NCBI RefSeq assembly: GCF_036785885.1
Contig: NC_092316.1
Location: 52,027,001-52,091,000, forward strand
DNA: 64,000 nt
DNA from: Coffea arabica
Lineage: Eukaryota > Streptophyta > Magnoliopsida > Gentianales > Rubiaceae
Reading direction: 5' to 3'
In this document: piece after piece, positions 1 to 14,088 of the stretch
Layout of the letters: each line of letters opens with the position of its first letter
Numbering within the stretch: position 1 is the stretch's first letter
Translations under genes and position numbers: made by a program
The notes under the pieces: model-generated
Seen by the model: the letters and a program-made list of their open reading frames with translations, nothing else
The model's database searches: none
Told to the model about the DNA's origin: nothing

Positions 1-1433
1 AAGAAGGTGATTATTACCTTGGGATTACTTTTGTGTAAGGTAGTTGCTATTCATTAAACCTGCATCTCACGCTTGAGGTCAGTCAAATGATGACCCTTAC
101 CTAAATAAACGCTCAAAAAGCACTAGATTTTAACTTGCCCCAGCTACCAAGTCCTTGAAGGAGAGCAGCACTCACAAGTAGATTAATAGGTCGGTCATTT
201 CTTCACTGTTCCAATTATTTCTTTCCTCTGTTTCTTTCTTCTAGAATTACATTTTAAATTGCTGAATATATCAGGTTCACCTACTGTTGTGAAGTAAAAT
301 ATTTGAAGGTTTACTGATCCACTTAGCATCCTCCTGTTACACATACTTTGTTGGCTGTTTGATAATTTAAAAAGTACATAAAAATCCCTGCCAGTGATTA
401 AAAGTGCAGCCAGCGAATGCATTTGATCTGAGTTTGCATTGCAAAAGAAAACCCGAAAAGAAGTTTCTCATGATAGTTCTTAGAAGTTATGAGCTTGGTG
501 GATTAAAACTGTTTCCTTCTTTTACAATGTCATTTAATTTGTTTTCTAGAAGGGGAGGGGATTGGGGTAACAGAAGTGAGAAGAGAGTATGGACATGGTG
601 AGAATCAAACTATTGTTCTGAGATGATGATACAAGACGGTTTTCTGAGTTAGTTACTTTTATGCTTTCTCTCAAGAATCTGAAGATTTACACTAGTAACA
701 GCCAAATGACTTCAAATCAAGAAAACTAGACCATGGTGTAATGCAACTTTTATTACTTCCCGCAGCATAAAATGTCTTTTCTATTCTTTTATCTCTGATG
801 TACTTCACTTTCTCCAGTCAATTCATAGACCAAAAATAAAACAAAAAATACTTGGAACAAAATAACTTCTCCATATTCAGATTCTACTACTAGCTATTTA
901 ACTTTTACTTTTTGTGAAGATCATACTTGTTTAGTTCATCTCAAGTGATTAATACATTTCATTTTCCTACAAGTATTTCATTATTAAACTTTTCTATTTT
1001 GTTACTGATAAAATGTGTATAAACACATAAATATACATTAGATTAGCTTTGTCCCCAATGAAAAAATATCTTTGCTCCCCCTGCCCATGCTCATACTGTT
1101 TTTAGCAAAACATTCAGCTTAGAGCAGTAATGAGGTGTATGGGCAGAAAAGCATCACTAATGGAGTTGACGTCTTGCTATTGGTAGCTTCACAGAATAAG
1201 GAATTTCAAACTTAAAATATTACTTATTGTTTATGAAATGATGATGATGCAAAGTCTAGGACAGTATCAAATTTCTTTAGGAAAATGGGAAGACAGAGTA
1301 TGTGCCAATTCCTAGTTTCTTCAAGCTATTAAAATAATGCAAGGCAAGTACTAATTTCTTATCTGTATAAAACGGGCTAAATTGTATTACAGCTTTATCA
1401 GATCAGTTGTCACACACTCACTGTGTATTTGGC
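1..1433. other. BTSL 3' flank, no gene seen
   Basis: This lies downstream of the minus-strand BTSL stop codon (TAA at 1436-1434). The proximal few hundred bases should hold its 3' UTR. The small open frames here have no recognisable domains and unremarkable composition. I see no repeat boundary. Confidence 0.5.
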
Positions 1434-4400
1434 TTATAGGAGCCTGGTATTGTATGAACCACAATGAGGGCACTTGTGATACAGCCAGTGGAAGGAAGCA
1501 TTTCCTTTCCTTTCACAGTCATTGCATAGAATAACCTGTGAATCATAACAAATTTCAATATCAGGACTTACTAACGTGGCAACGTTTGGATGATAAACTA
1601 GCATCTTGAATAAGATAATAGATGATCAACCTGAATTCGACTTGAATACTCCTGCGGAACTTTCTCTTCAGCTAATAGTGCGTCTAACATTCCAAAATAC
1701 ACCTGAATGCAAACAAATAAACGTTGTTTCCTGATTCTTCACTTGTAATTCATTTAAATAAAAGTCATAGGTTGATCATTCTGGTGCTTAAGGCTGGCAT
1801 ACAAGGGCTGTGATACCTGACAGTCAATCACTTCCAAATTATTAACTAACAGTGACCTAAAGATGCATAAGAGAAGAGACACTCGGAAGGTAAAATATTC
1901 ACCTAATGTAGATTGGAGATCGAACAAGCAGATTGGTAAGTGTTCCAAAGCGTAGGAAAATACTGATGCTCTACCACAAGGTATTGTATATTGGTCAACA
2001 GTTGCTGTAAAGCAATGTCCACTGAAGGACATTTAGTAGCATATCAATAAGAAATTTCAATCATCATGATGTTAAAACATGAAACTCTTGTATGCTTACT
2101 GAATTACACCTAATTATCATAACAACACATCAGGTTTGTCATAAAACCTAAAAGCAGGTAAATGGAAGATGTGGTAACCAATGACTTAATCACAAATGCA
2201 AACCCATACTCCTAAAGTGGCACTACCTTGTGAAGAGCATCAAAGTAACACTAGATGTTTTCGAAACAGAAGGTAGGAAAATGTTATTAAGCCTATTACT
2301 GTTACTTAAATCGACCATAATTGGATGCTAGTATGCTAAATCCTCCAACTCAATGGAAACTAATTAAGTTATATACTTCACAGAATGTGACACATCTATT
2401 ATCCTGTATGCATCAGTACAAGTTTACTCGAAAATCAGGACTGTGCTATGCCTTTAAGATTTGTTGCTTTGTAATGGGTTAGATGAAAACTCGAGGTTTT
2501 CATTAAACAAGGGTACCACTTATGAAGCGTTCTAGTAGAGATCAACTTTTGGTTGAAAGACAACATTGGTCCTCTTATCCATCTTGGATTCTAGAACTGT
2601 TAAAGCATTATTAGAATATATCCAGGTCAACAGGACAAGATCAGTGTCATTTAGTGTAACAAGTCTACCATGTAAAGTAACCTATATGAATGCACCTGCA
2701 AGTAGTAGAATTTGATACAACATGCCGAAAAGGACCATATATACTCTCCAAAATGGATTTCCTAATAAGCACCAGAGCTAAAGGAAACTGCATTAGCAGA
2801 AGTAATACATGGAAATAACTACTAACCTGCATGTCCCCAAGTGACTTGCTACAAATTGGGCAGGTATAATGAGTATATGTGTATTCCTTGATTCAACAGA
2901 AAAAGCGTCTCAGCAGTGAAGAATCTTTAATTAATCTTTAGAGAATTCTGTACATGAGACAGATACCTGAAAACATACTGAGTGCATTAAATGACCACAT
3001 GGAAGTGCCTTGACTGGAGAGCTTGAGGTAAAAATGTATTCATGGCAGATTGGGCAGTTGTCCTCAAAGCACTTCTCTCTGCAGATATGCACGGAAAGAG
3101 ACCGTGACATGCAAGCATTACAATTCATGCAATGGAAGTAATCAATACCCAATCCCTTCCCAACTCGGCACAGATTGCAATAAGGGCAGTGATAAATTTT
3201 CCTGTCCAAATCTGTAAAAGTCAGTATTGATTACAAACAAGACATAAACAAAACAAAAAAAAAGATATGTAATAATGATCCACGATCACAAGATCGGATA
3301 TCAGCTAACAATAAGAGAGGGTGCATCTTCAAACTACTCATCAAATGACATCAATGTGTTGTCCTAAAATTCCAAATCTTAGAAACTCTAAATTCCAAAC
3401 CTTAGTTACTCCATAATTGTATTGGTTTGTAAATTTAACCAACAAGAAACTAAAATTTCCATGAAATCAAAATCGATAGAATAAAGAACAAAATGCTTCA
3501 AGATCCATTCTAATATGGTGCAAGTTTATCCTATGACATTTACAAGTGATTAGCTATCAAAGCCATGGTACGGTAATATAGATATCTATCAAAAATCATA
3601 GGTAGGTGATAAATCAGGAAAAAGGAAAGGAAACAGAAAGGAAGAGTGTCGTAGAAAAAGATAGAAGGAACAAGGTAAAAATCATCAAGAGGCAATGAAT
3701 CTCACAAATTCAATAACCATAATTCAGCTCTAACAAAGTCAAGGAATAAATCAAGATGAAAAGAATCGGGTATAAAAACGCCGAGGCTATGATGATCACG
3801 ACAAAGTTCCATACATGCTCCATCCATTGACTACGCTTCTCATGAGTGAGACATTCATGTAATGTGACAAGAAACATAAATTAAAGAACCTACTAAAATG
3901 ACACAAGTTAGTAACTTGAGTCTAACAAAATAAATATAATTTTAATATGTATAAATTCCAGGAAAATGTTGAATGTTACTTATAGCATATAAACTACAAT
4001 AGCAATGTAAATCAGTACCAATTTTAGTTTGCATTGCCCCCAAAATGCTACTAACGACTGACAAGCCAAAACCAAGTTGCTAATAGCTGAAGCACTTGGA
4101 AATATAGGCAAAACCTATTGAAATTCAATTTATTAAAAAAATATTTAAAATAACAAATAATTCATGGAGAATTACTTCAGTTAGAACATATAATTCCTTG
4201 TCCCAGTGTATTGTTTACAAGCATGATGTACTTTCACCTTCCCCCTGGCCCCTACCATACAAAAGATTTGAAAAGAATAGATAGTATATACAGAAGTAGA
4301 TGCTAACATGCACATAAAAGAGCATGCTGGATAAAAGATTGTATGAACTTTTTGGACCCAATTGGTAAATTACAATAAGAAAAAATGATATCATTTTAAT

Positions 4401-7400
4401 ACTTGCATCAGAAAAAATAGTGAAAATGAGAGGAAAAAGACTGAGTGATTTCAAGTTAAGCCAATCTGGAAGGTACTGGTTAACTGTTGGCCCAACTCTG
4501 CAATTGACAATCAAAACACAACGCGTGACTGTAGTCATTCACAACTAACAAAGTGGTACTTTTTCTATGATCTTATCTACTAGAAGCACGTCATTCTGAT
4601 TATCTCACCTTTCATCATCAAATAGTTTGCAAACTGGGCAATAGTATTTTGCCATTGGAAAATTATTGCAAGCATTGTTTGAGCATTTTGGGCCAACTGG
4701 TTGAATTACCAAGCATTTCATGCACATCATTTTTGTAATAGCTTTTCTGCACGCATGACATAGAAAGAGTAAATAAATACAGTAAGAAAAACCAATAATG
4801 AAGAAGTACAAATATATATATAAAAAATTCAAACCTTTCCATAGAATGATCTGTGAACTCGTCATGACATTTTATGCATGTAAACAGTTTGCTGCAACAT
4901 GCAGCAAGAAGTTTACAGTTGCGTTTGTAGTGCTTGCAGCCAAAAATTTCATTGAGAGAATCCTGATAAGATGGATACTGGCCAAAATCTTCTTCTCTGT
5001 CATTAGCTGCAGCACTCAACGTGTTTGAATTCTGTTGTGTTACAATCCAACGGCTTGAAACACACAATGCAAGCTCAGTCAATTGTGATATCAACAAGCA
5101 GAATAATTCCAATTATCAAGAAGAAGAAAAATTTTAGCATGCTTTCAAGAAAAGTTTTTAGCCTATAGAAACAACTTTCCAGGATATAGCAACTTAAGCT
5201 TAAATAGTTCAGCTGATTGGCTACTTTCAACACGTGTAAACATCAAATCTAAATGGAAAACAAATGTTGTACCTTGATGGTACCACGTATACTTAGGTCA
5301 TGCCATTTAATTTGAAGATGCTACTTAGTTCCAACTTTGAGGAAATCAAAACCTGTTCCTTTGATGAACGACAAAGTTTGTTTTGTCCTAAGTGAAATCA
5401 ATCTTGCAAGAGCTTTCGTATTTGATAGCTTGGATATCCCATTTACCCTACAGGATGCGGCTTTTCTAGTTTAAAATTTAGCAGATGCCACATGATTCAT
5501 GGAACTGAGGACCGAATCCGATTGCAGAAATTACATTGAAATGTTGTAATCTTGTACAATATTCAGGGGCCTAAACATGCTAGAGTACATGTGCATAATA
5601 AACTTGAGACCTATCTAATTCTATAATCATTTCTTATCACATGCACAATCACAAACAGGATATATATACGTGTTGACCTAACTTTTGATGTCCCATAATT
5701 CCCTCAAGAACAGTTGATCAGAGAAAACAGGATAACTTTCACATGATTACCTCATTATCAGGCTCTGGATGATATGTGATTTCTTCTGAGAATCCAATGT
5801 AGGATCACGGGACACTCTTCTTATTGCAGTTTCCAGCTCCTTTTGATTTAATTCCAGTGGATGCTCATCATGGCACGCCTGAATGTTTTGTCCAGCTTTA
5901 TCAGCTTGATCATCAACAATTTGCTGATCAGTTTTCTTATCAAGTTCTTCACCACAGTTGACTAGATCTTCATATTTATCATTGTTTTGACCGCCTTTGA
6001 AATCTTTTGAATATGGACATATATACCCAGAATGCTCAGCATTGTTATCAGAAACTTCTTTTCCTGAAAGTTTGCTTTCTCTGCATGTTTGTTCCCCCAG
6101 ATACACTGAGACAACTTCCAGAGGGTTAGCAGCCAAGGAAGGAGGAAAAGAGGATTCTTCTTCATCCTTAGCAACACAATAATCTTTCATATCTTCCCAC
6201 CATTCTCCTAACCATTGTTCAAAATTGGTATTTTTTGTAGCCCTACGCCACAGAGAAATCAGGGCATGTTGTTCATCTTGGGTTAAAGCTGACATCAACC
6301 AGGGTATCATTTCTTGTAGAGTTTCAGCTCTAGTTCTGCCAAGCATACACCCTAACATCTTTTCTTGTTCCTCAGTGGAAAAGTATTCTCCAAATAAAGG
6401 CCAAAGTTGAATTTCTTCACGATGAATATGCCCCGAGATTATTTTCTGCATAGACAGGCAAGTCTCATGGAGCTTCAAACACATCTGTCGATATTGTAGA
6501 CTTCCCTCACCCGGTTTGTCTAGATCATCATGCAGGGTGGCAATGTCATTTAGCAGAGATGAAACTTTGGCAAAGTTTTCCTCCTCCAATTTATGGTCAA
6601 TGGTGTAAGACTGGGTAATGTTTTTGAGTTTCCCCTTTGATTCTAGAGCCGGAAAGACAACCTCATCCTCTGAAGCACTGTGAATGTCATACAGAAACTT
6701 TAGAAGTTCAAAATGTCTACGTAAATCAGGGATAAACTGAAAGCTTTTGGCCATGTTAGCTGAAAGAAAGACAATGTAGTCCAGATCTCTTATGAGAGCT
6801 TTGTGAAAGCACACAAAATGATCCATTGGTCTTGATTCTAGAGCCAAAACTTTTTTGGCAATGCCATTCTCAGCAGGATGTCTCACAACCGAAAGAATAT
6901 TGCTCCACATTTGAGGGGAGAATTTATGAAGAGTCATTCCACCAGATTCAAGCTTCTCATTGGTTTTGGAATGAGAAGATGAGGGGTTCCAGACCATCTT
7001 GTTATCTTTTACAGCAGGGCTCGGCTCAGATTCTATGGTGTTAAATATAGTGCAGGCTTGCATATCAAACTTTAAATTAGAAAACCCAACATCCTCCCCA
7101 ATTCGATCAGATGTGAAATAGATTCCTCTGATAAAATTTTCTTGCAGATCTTTTGCAAACCTTTCCATGGATATTTTACCTAAATAACCCATGCGAACCC
7201 AACTATGCAACAGAATTAAAATTGGCTTGTTGCCTAAAGGGCATGCATCTGTCATGGCATCCAGCATGGTCTTGAACTGCTCATCCAATAAAGTAGCAGA
7301 AAACCAAAGAACAGCGCATTTTAACAACCCAAGAGGCATAGTTTTGAGACCTGCATATAACAGCCACAGCAGCATATTATGGCTGCACTTCTTGCCAATA

Positions 7401-10400
7401 GAAGAATATACCTGTATGTGACTAAAAACAAGGGTTAAATTCATAAAGGAGGAAACATATTTCTTACAAATAAAAGCAGGCAGAAGTTTATTGGTTGTCC
7501 AAAAAGATATGGTTTAGTACAGTCTGTTATCTGATGCCCTAATCTGCCAGTGCTAGAAATAAGTGGAGAAGATGAATATTATTTTCCAAGATTTTTTTTC
7601 CTGCATCTTCAGGGTTTTACATTAGAGGAACTGACACAACATCATACCTCTGTTTCTATATGTGTCAGGTTTTGGCTAATTCCTCTCACAAGCAACTCCA
7701 CTTCCCTGCAAAGGCCCTTCAGGAAATTGCTTGGTTGTGCTCCATCTTGAAGCACTCCGTACAGCAAGAATTGAAGTCTTTCGACTTGACCTTTCTCCAC
7801 AAGTCGTGTGCAAGATAATGGTAGGACATTCTTGGAAAGGTCATTTACCAGGGGAAAAAATATTTGATTCAATGCGTTGCTGCAGATTAAACTCTAGTAT
7901 TAGAAAAATATCTGGTCATTGAAGATTAAAAGGTATTTCTGAACATGCGTCAAACCTTCAGCAAACAATTTTAGTTTTGTCACAATGCAAAAGAATATTT
8001 TCATCTCATTGTTTTTCATGAAAAGTTTCAGCAACTAAAAAGGCCTCTGAGGTAAATGGGGCATTTCAGCATAACTTCAATTCAGAAAGAATATATACTG
8101 CATGTGACAGTTACTACAGCTTCTCACGCTGCTGAGTAGAATATTTGAAGCAAAGGACTGACATACTTTTGGAACAGCCAACAACATCCAAACTTAAGCT
8201 TATCTTCTTGGTCTAATTGATTTAAAGAAGATATAACAATAACTTGGAGACCACTCCTGATTGAGCAGAATTGCTTATTGGGAACTATCAATTAATATGG
8301 AGGTTACCTGTAGGAGATAAGGACATCTAAAAGGAATTGTAGCTGAACTACTATGGAAGACAAGTTTGACATGTTGTTCGAGCTTCTTATTTGGTATAAC
8401 TCATCCAGAACTTTCCTGAAATCTCTTGCAAGAGCAGTATTCCAAATGTAAATGCCATCAAGTGGGTTTGGTCCTATAGATGTGTAAAAGGAACAGAGCT
8501 TTGATTTTTCTTCTTCACCAAAATCAAATGTATTTGGATGTATCTTGAGTATCTCCATGGAGCTAACGTGTCCACTGTAAAATTGAGCTCCTTGTCCATA
8601 GACATTGCAGGCTTCAGGAGGAGAAGGTTTCTTATTATTAAGCCAAGAGATGACCACCTTTAAGATGGAAATCAATACATCAAGTTGGGATTATAGACTA
8701 TGATCTTGAAGCTAAATGTTATTGTCTACCTCTTCAAGCACTTCCTCCTTGGATACAACAATCTTCATGCAATCCAGAAGGTCTAGTTGCTCATCTGGAG
8801 GAAGAGAACAAGCCATCCACGGCAGAAAATCTTCCAATAAAGCAATAGGAACACTGCAGATATACTGCCAAACAAGCTTAGCCTGTTCTTCAGAAGGGAA
8901 TTGTCCTATCAGCAAAGGAAAAACCTGCAACCATTATGCGGCTAATTCAGTGTAGTTAAACTGCAGCTGCAAGAAACCAAGGAACTGAGATATTTGACTG
9001 TAATAAGACTAATTTACTGATAAGTTGATTAGTCAAAAACTTTCTGGGGGCTAAAAGAACCTTCAAATTAAAACTATTATTAAACTGCATCTAGTAGAGT
9101 AAAACAAGCGAAATAACACTCTGCAGAGGCCATCTATTCCTGCAACCCACAACTCAAACACTCTACCTTAGCTTTCATTTCATTTGTCTGAATATATAAG
9201 AATATTAAGCTGGATGTAGTTTAGCATAGATAAAGACAGCAGATCATGTTAAGATTTCTTTATGTTGGTTAAAATCAAGCATCGGCTCAGCTAAAAAGGG
9301 GTGAAGATGGTGTTTAAGTCTCATCAGTCACCCAGATATTGCATAATTCTCACATATCACTTCCTCCTGGTTTTCTTTAAAATTATGCACATACAAGTCA
9401 GTGCATTCAAAAATTGTTTAAATACCTTTCAGAGACAACATCATCATAACTCCAATGCAATATAAAATAATCTTCATCTCACCAATTATGTACTCCTTTA
9501 ATTTTCATTTATACTAAAGAACATGTTTTAATTACTGTTTAATTTTGATGGTCTTTCCTATTTTATGGCTTACTTGATAAAGTTGTGTGCTCTCATATAT
9601 GTTTTCAGATACAGCTAGGTTGCATCATGTCGAGTATCCCACAAAGTTCTGCATGAAGTGGACCATTAGCAAGTTGTAATGGGGTTTATCTTAGCCAAAG
9701 ATAGCCTAAATTTTCTATTTTATCTCTGCTATGGATCTCAAGGAGCATGGGGAGAGAGTAGTGAAACATATGTTCTTCTTTTTTTCTTGTTTCAAGTCCT
9801 AACTGAGTTTGGAGCTCTCTTTGATGGGAGACAACAAAGAGAATGTCTCGTTATCCTTCTTAAATCTAGCCATGCTGAAGAAATTTCGTATGACCTTGCC
9901 AATCTTTTGGTTAGAATGGTATCGATTGCGAGTCATTTTGCGTGACTATGCTTATGGTTTAATAATTTCCAGAAATTCAAAATGTAGGAGTATCATAGTG
10001 GAAGGAAAGGAAAAGAAAAAGGAAAGAGCAAGGAGAAACAGAATCCAGTTGATCAAAGCATAAAAATCAGAGAAGTAACAACATGTAAATTGGAAGTATA
10101 CAAAGGAGAAGTAGTAAATACCAATTTTTCTTCCTTCAGCATATGCTCGCAGATAGCGGACTTTATAGAGCTGATGCAGAAGATGAGTTTTTGAAACAGA
10201 TGGGTAAAATCTTCACACTCTTTTCTTAAAAGATCCAAGCACTGGACTGTGGAGCAGAAGTCATCATTGATGCACTTATGTTCTAATGCAGATGTAGTCA
10301 CCACGTTCTTTACTTTGCTATTTAGAGCTGGAAATACAATCTGCCAAAAATTTCAGATAAAAATTTCCACAGTAATTGATGAACTCAACGTTTAACAAAT

Positions 10401-11615
10401 TTATTTCTTGCATGATAAGGAAAAAGAATAGAAACAGATCAAGTTGATCAGGAGAATCTCACCAGCTTAGTGCTAATAAAGTAAAAGAAAGGGAAATGTA
10501 CTCATTATTTGATGCTTGCTGTATCTAGCTCAATATATTTCCAGTCAAAATTGTGTTCAGCTTCTCAGTAAGACAATACATTTCAGGACAGATCTAAAAT
10601 GTTTTGGTAAATTTTCTTCCAATATTTCACAAGTGAGCAAAACACTGAAATAGTCTAAATCCTCTGGGGAAACTTTGGTGCCTCAGTAAGTTTGGTACAT
10701 AGGTTAGGAATGAGGACTAAATGCGTAATAGAGGACGCCCTGATGCTATCCTTTGACGTTATATTGAAGATGGTTTCAAATCTTCCATGTTGTTACGATT
10801 TCCTTGTACCGGCTACGCCAATCATTCTATTACCAGGTTAAGGAATTGAAGTTCGTTCGGCGAGTATTGTCATATAGAAGCCAGTTTCGAGGACTCTCGA
10901 GGGAAGCCTTAAGCAAACCCTGCGTCTTAATTGCCAATGATGTGAGAATTTCTGCCTAATGACCTGATGGCATTTCTGATAAAATAACAGGGAAGGAGCT
11001 GAAGCAACTTAATTGGCATTTTTGATAGTACATCAAATTGCCCCCCCTGGGATCCTAAACATTGATTCTCCATCACCAAAAACTAAAGTTTTAATCTTTA
11101 CAGCTACTACCAAAATCAAGCATAGTCACCACATTTTCACCTCAATCCTGTCTAAAGAACCAAAACCCTGTGCTACAATCACATCCGACATTCTTATGAA
11201 GTAATGATACAACAACCAAAAAGGGAAAACAACACACGCCATTTGTTCAATGACAACAAATCCCACAATATAATTTTGCTCAATAAAAAGAAACGAGAAA
11301 AGAAATTAATAGAAACACCTCCTCAGTCCTCACCTCATCTTCCGCTGCAGCGTGGTACTTATAAACAAGCTTAAAGAAGTCAAACCTCCGGCCAAGATCA
11401 TCCACAAACTGGCGATCAGGGGACCCAATGTCAGCCACCTCCAGGGCGGAGCGGTGGAGCTGCTCAAGCTCCCTGACAAAAGCCTTGTGAGAAAGAACAA
11501 AGAAAAGAATAGGTGCATCAACCAGTTTCGCACCATCCAGGCAAGGTAATAAGGCCTCTGTTACTGTTATTGCATCCTCCTCCCCATCCTCCTTTTCGGG
11601 TTCTTCGCCGGCCAT
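1434..11615 (-). CDS. BTSL: BRUTUS-LIKE (BTSL) hemerythrin/CHY/RING E3 ubiquitin ligase
   Basis: Twelve exons give 1254 aa: 11615-11334, 10340-10122, 8924-8730, 8657-8308, 7879-7648, 7411-5751, 5053-4835, 4746-4609, 3201-2967, 2886-2827, 1702-1631 and 1535-1434. All introns are GT-AG and the phases agree throughout. An in-frame TAG two codons upstream fixes the start. Hemerythrin domain 1 (about residues 35-168) keeps H43, H88/E92, H115 and H160/E164. A middle hemerythrin-like repeat (about 300-430) has lost its ligands. Domain 3 (about 620-765) keeps FHKALIRD, DIHSASEDE, IDHKLEEE and HIHREE. A CHY zinc finger (from about 1018), a RING (CPICHEY to CPIC, about 1149-1188) and a zinc ribbon (CNDCERKG, CPHCGS) follow. 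In the known family, BTSL proteins bind iron and ubiquitinate iron-uptake regulators such as FIT in roots. The length matches Arabidopsis BTSL proteins. Family assignment is firm; iron function is inferred. Confidence 0.95.
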
Positions 11616-11714
11616 TGACTAAAACAGTTCCACCTCCACAGCCACCACCTATCATTAATGGTGAAAGGGGCCAAAGGGGAAGCTCAATCATCAAAGTTCG
11701 AGTTACTTATACTA

Positions 11715-11741
11715 TTTGATTGATTGATTGATTGATTGATG
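11715..11741. repeat. (GATT)n microsatellite in BTSL 5' leader/promoter
   Basis: About six tandem copies of a TGAT/GATT tetranucleotide lie about 100 bp upstream of the BTSL start codon, in the likely 5' UTR or core promoter. Confidence 0.85.
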
Positions 11742-12084
11742 CCACTGTCTTTCTTTGCCTGTTGGTTCGAGGGAGGCCTGTTTCTTGCCACTTCGATGTT
11801 CAAACTTCAAACCGTGCTCGGCCTTTTTTAATGCTCTGTTCAAACAACTACTAATCTAATAGTAGTAATGGAGTAGGGGTGGAATTTGCACTTATCTAAT
11901 AAATATTACTGTATTATGACAAACTTATTTAACTAGTGTGAATGGTCCACATAATTAGCATAATCTGTGAAAAAAAAAATTGAATATTATTCAACTGGCA
12001 TCATAAATATAATTTTTCAATCATTTTTTTTAATGAAAGAATTGTGAAAAATGCCCCTAGGCATTTGTGGTGTTCTGCAAGTTA

Positions 12085-12414
12085 CTCCCTCCGTCCCACT
12101 TTAATAGTCCTGTATTTCTTTTTCATCTGTTCCAAACTGTAATCTACTTTCCAATTGAAGAATGTAGTTGTATTTTAATTTTTTTAAAATACCCTTATTC
12201 AATGTAAGCAGTTGTTACTATAAACTTACCCCATTTAACGAGAGTTGATTCTTTTTTTACTATCAATTCAAGTTCCCATAAAGTTATACCATATTTAATG
12301 TGAGGGTATTTTAGAAAAATAACAATTTAAATTTACTTTTTCAATAAAATTAACTACTTTTTTTTAAATTGTGTGTAAAAAGAAACAGGACTATTGATAG
12401 TGGGACGGGGAGAA
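12085..12414. mobile_element. Stowaway-like MITE
   Basis: The left end reads CTCCCTCCGTCCCACTTTAA preceded by TA. The right end reads ACTATTGATAGTGGGACGG followed by a slightly degraded GGGAGAATA. The inverted ends and TA flank are the classic Stowaway (Tc1/mariner) signature. The element is about 330 bp, A+T rich and non-coding. It lies about 470 bp upstream of the BTSL start. Confidence 0.85.
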
Positions 12415-13956
12415 TATTTCCTAACATTTTCTTTTTGACAATTCATCCCATTAACTCGTAGTAGTAGTAATAATGGTGACACTTAACGGGTAAAGGACAA
12501 TAGTATCACTGGTAAAAAAAATGAAATGACCACATACCATTTCCCAGCCGCTCTAAACTTGTCGGCATTCTGTTTGGCAGTATTTTGCTGTGGGGTGACA
12601 TAGGATTAGCGTGGGAGGGATTAAAGAAAGATGGGCACGCCTGCACCAATGGATTCTTGCCACATCAATGTCCACTGCACTTAGTTTTGCGGTGAAAGTT
12701 CCCCACTGTTTTAATCTAAGCCGTGCACACACGCTCCAGTCATTTCCGTTTTCCACCTTCGTTTGGGGAAACATAAATTATGCGGAGGAGATTATCAGAA
12801 TAGGATCAATATGACAATTTTAACATTTCACTCAACTGTTTCTTCAAAATTATATGGACAAGCAATAGTAAATATTTGATAATTAATGTTAATATTTTGT
12901 TCATTATCAAGATGTGAACTTTCTTTTTTAAAACAAGGACGGAAAAAGAACAAAAAGAAAGGGAGGTGATAAAAGAGCTAAACATAAGTTTTTATGCTAA
13001 CTTGATAAACACAGGTAATATAATTTAGATTGATGCCATTTCACTAATTTTTCTGTAAATTGTTTGGTTTATTATTTGAACAAACACAAGAGACCTGAGA
13101 TTTTAAATGAGTGATTAATTAGAAAAGTTTAAAATCAATAGCATTTCGTTAATTTTAGGATTTTTGTTATTACAGAGGAGGTAATCATTAATTTCTTCTA
13201 TTTTTATTTACAAGACAAGACTAATTGTTTCAGATAATGCGTGTCTGAATAAGAATATCCTTGTGAACAAAAATAAAATTGACAATTTGGGCAAAGCAAA
13301 AGCAACAAGGGAAAATAGGAATATAAATGATAAGATTTTTGTAAGTAATGTTGAAAATATGTATTTGAGTTATATATGGATTCTTTGACAAAATTTGTAC
13401 TAGCGAACAGCATTATACATAATGACGTCCAAAATTAATAAAATGCAAGTTTCACAGTATGAATAAAATATATAATATTCAAGTCTATCAATGAGAAAAT
13501 TGTTCTTGGCTAGTTAATTAGATAATGTCTGTCAAAAGCATTGATTCAGCTAGTATACTTTTTAATCAATTTGCAAATCTTCTTAATTAACTAAATAACA
13601 TTAGATCAATTCCCCTCAAAATTGAAAGAATTTTCATTGGATTCTGAGCGTTGCACCAATTGAAAAAATTGCCTTTTATTTAAATGGTGTAATCCTTTTA
13701 TCTTGAATCTTGTACTACATCTCAAGCAAAGCTAGTATTTTGACGGTGACCTTGAGAAATATATAACTCGATTTGATTGTAACCCTCAAAATGTGAGCAA
13801 TGGATCATATGACAGGAATTATGAAGGAATTATCAAAAAAAAAAAAAAAAAAGAATGATGGAGAGTTAGAGGGGCGTGGGTGGAGCGTCCAAGTAACATG
13901 CTCCTCTGGCAAGTGGAACTTGAAGTAAGAATTAGAGCAGAAATTCAGATAGTTAA
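12415..13956. other. Intergenic, A+T rich, no gene seen
   Basis: There are no supported open frames. A pure poly(A) run lies at about 13834-13852. The short frames on both strands (for example 13204-13413 minus) are A+T-rich noise without domains. Confidence 0.5.
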
Positions 13957-13978
13957 AGCTCTCCTGACCGTATGTGCA

Positions 13979-14066
13979 GAAATTCAGAACTCCTGACTTG
14001 GGACTTGAGAGTTAGGTTTAACTACTTATTTCTAAATTTCTGAAAAAAAAAAAAAAAAAAAAAAAA
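13979..14066 (+). mobile_element. Short poly(A)-tailed retroposed insert with 22-bp target-site duplication
   Basis: About 63 bp of unique sequence followed by a pure run of about 25 A is bracketed by an exact 22-bp direct repeat (13957-13978 and 14067-14088, core CTCTCCTGACCGTATGTGCA). A 3' poly(A) and a long perfect duplication are the hallmarks of target-primed reverse transcription by a LINE machinery. The source RNA is not recognised. It could be a SINE fragment or a truncated transcript copy. Confidence 0.75.
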
Positions 14067-14088
14067 AGCTCTCCTGACCGTATGTGCA

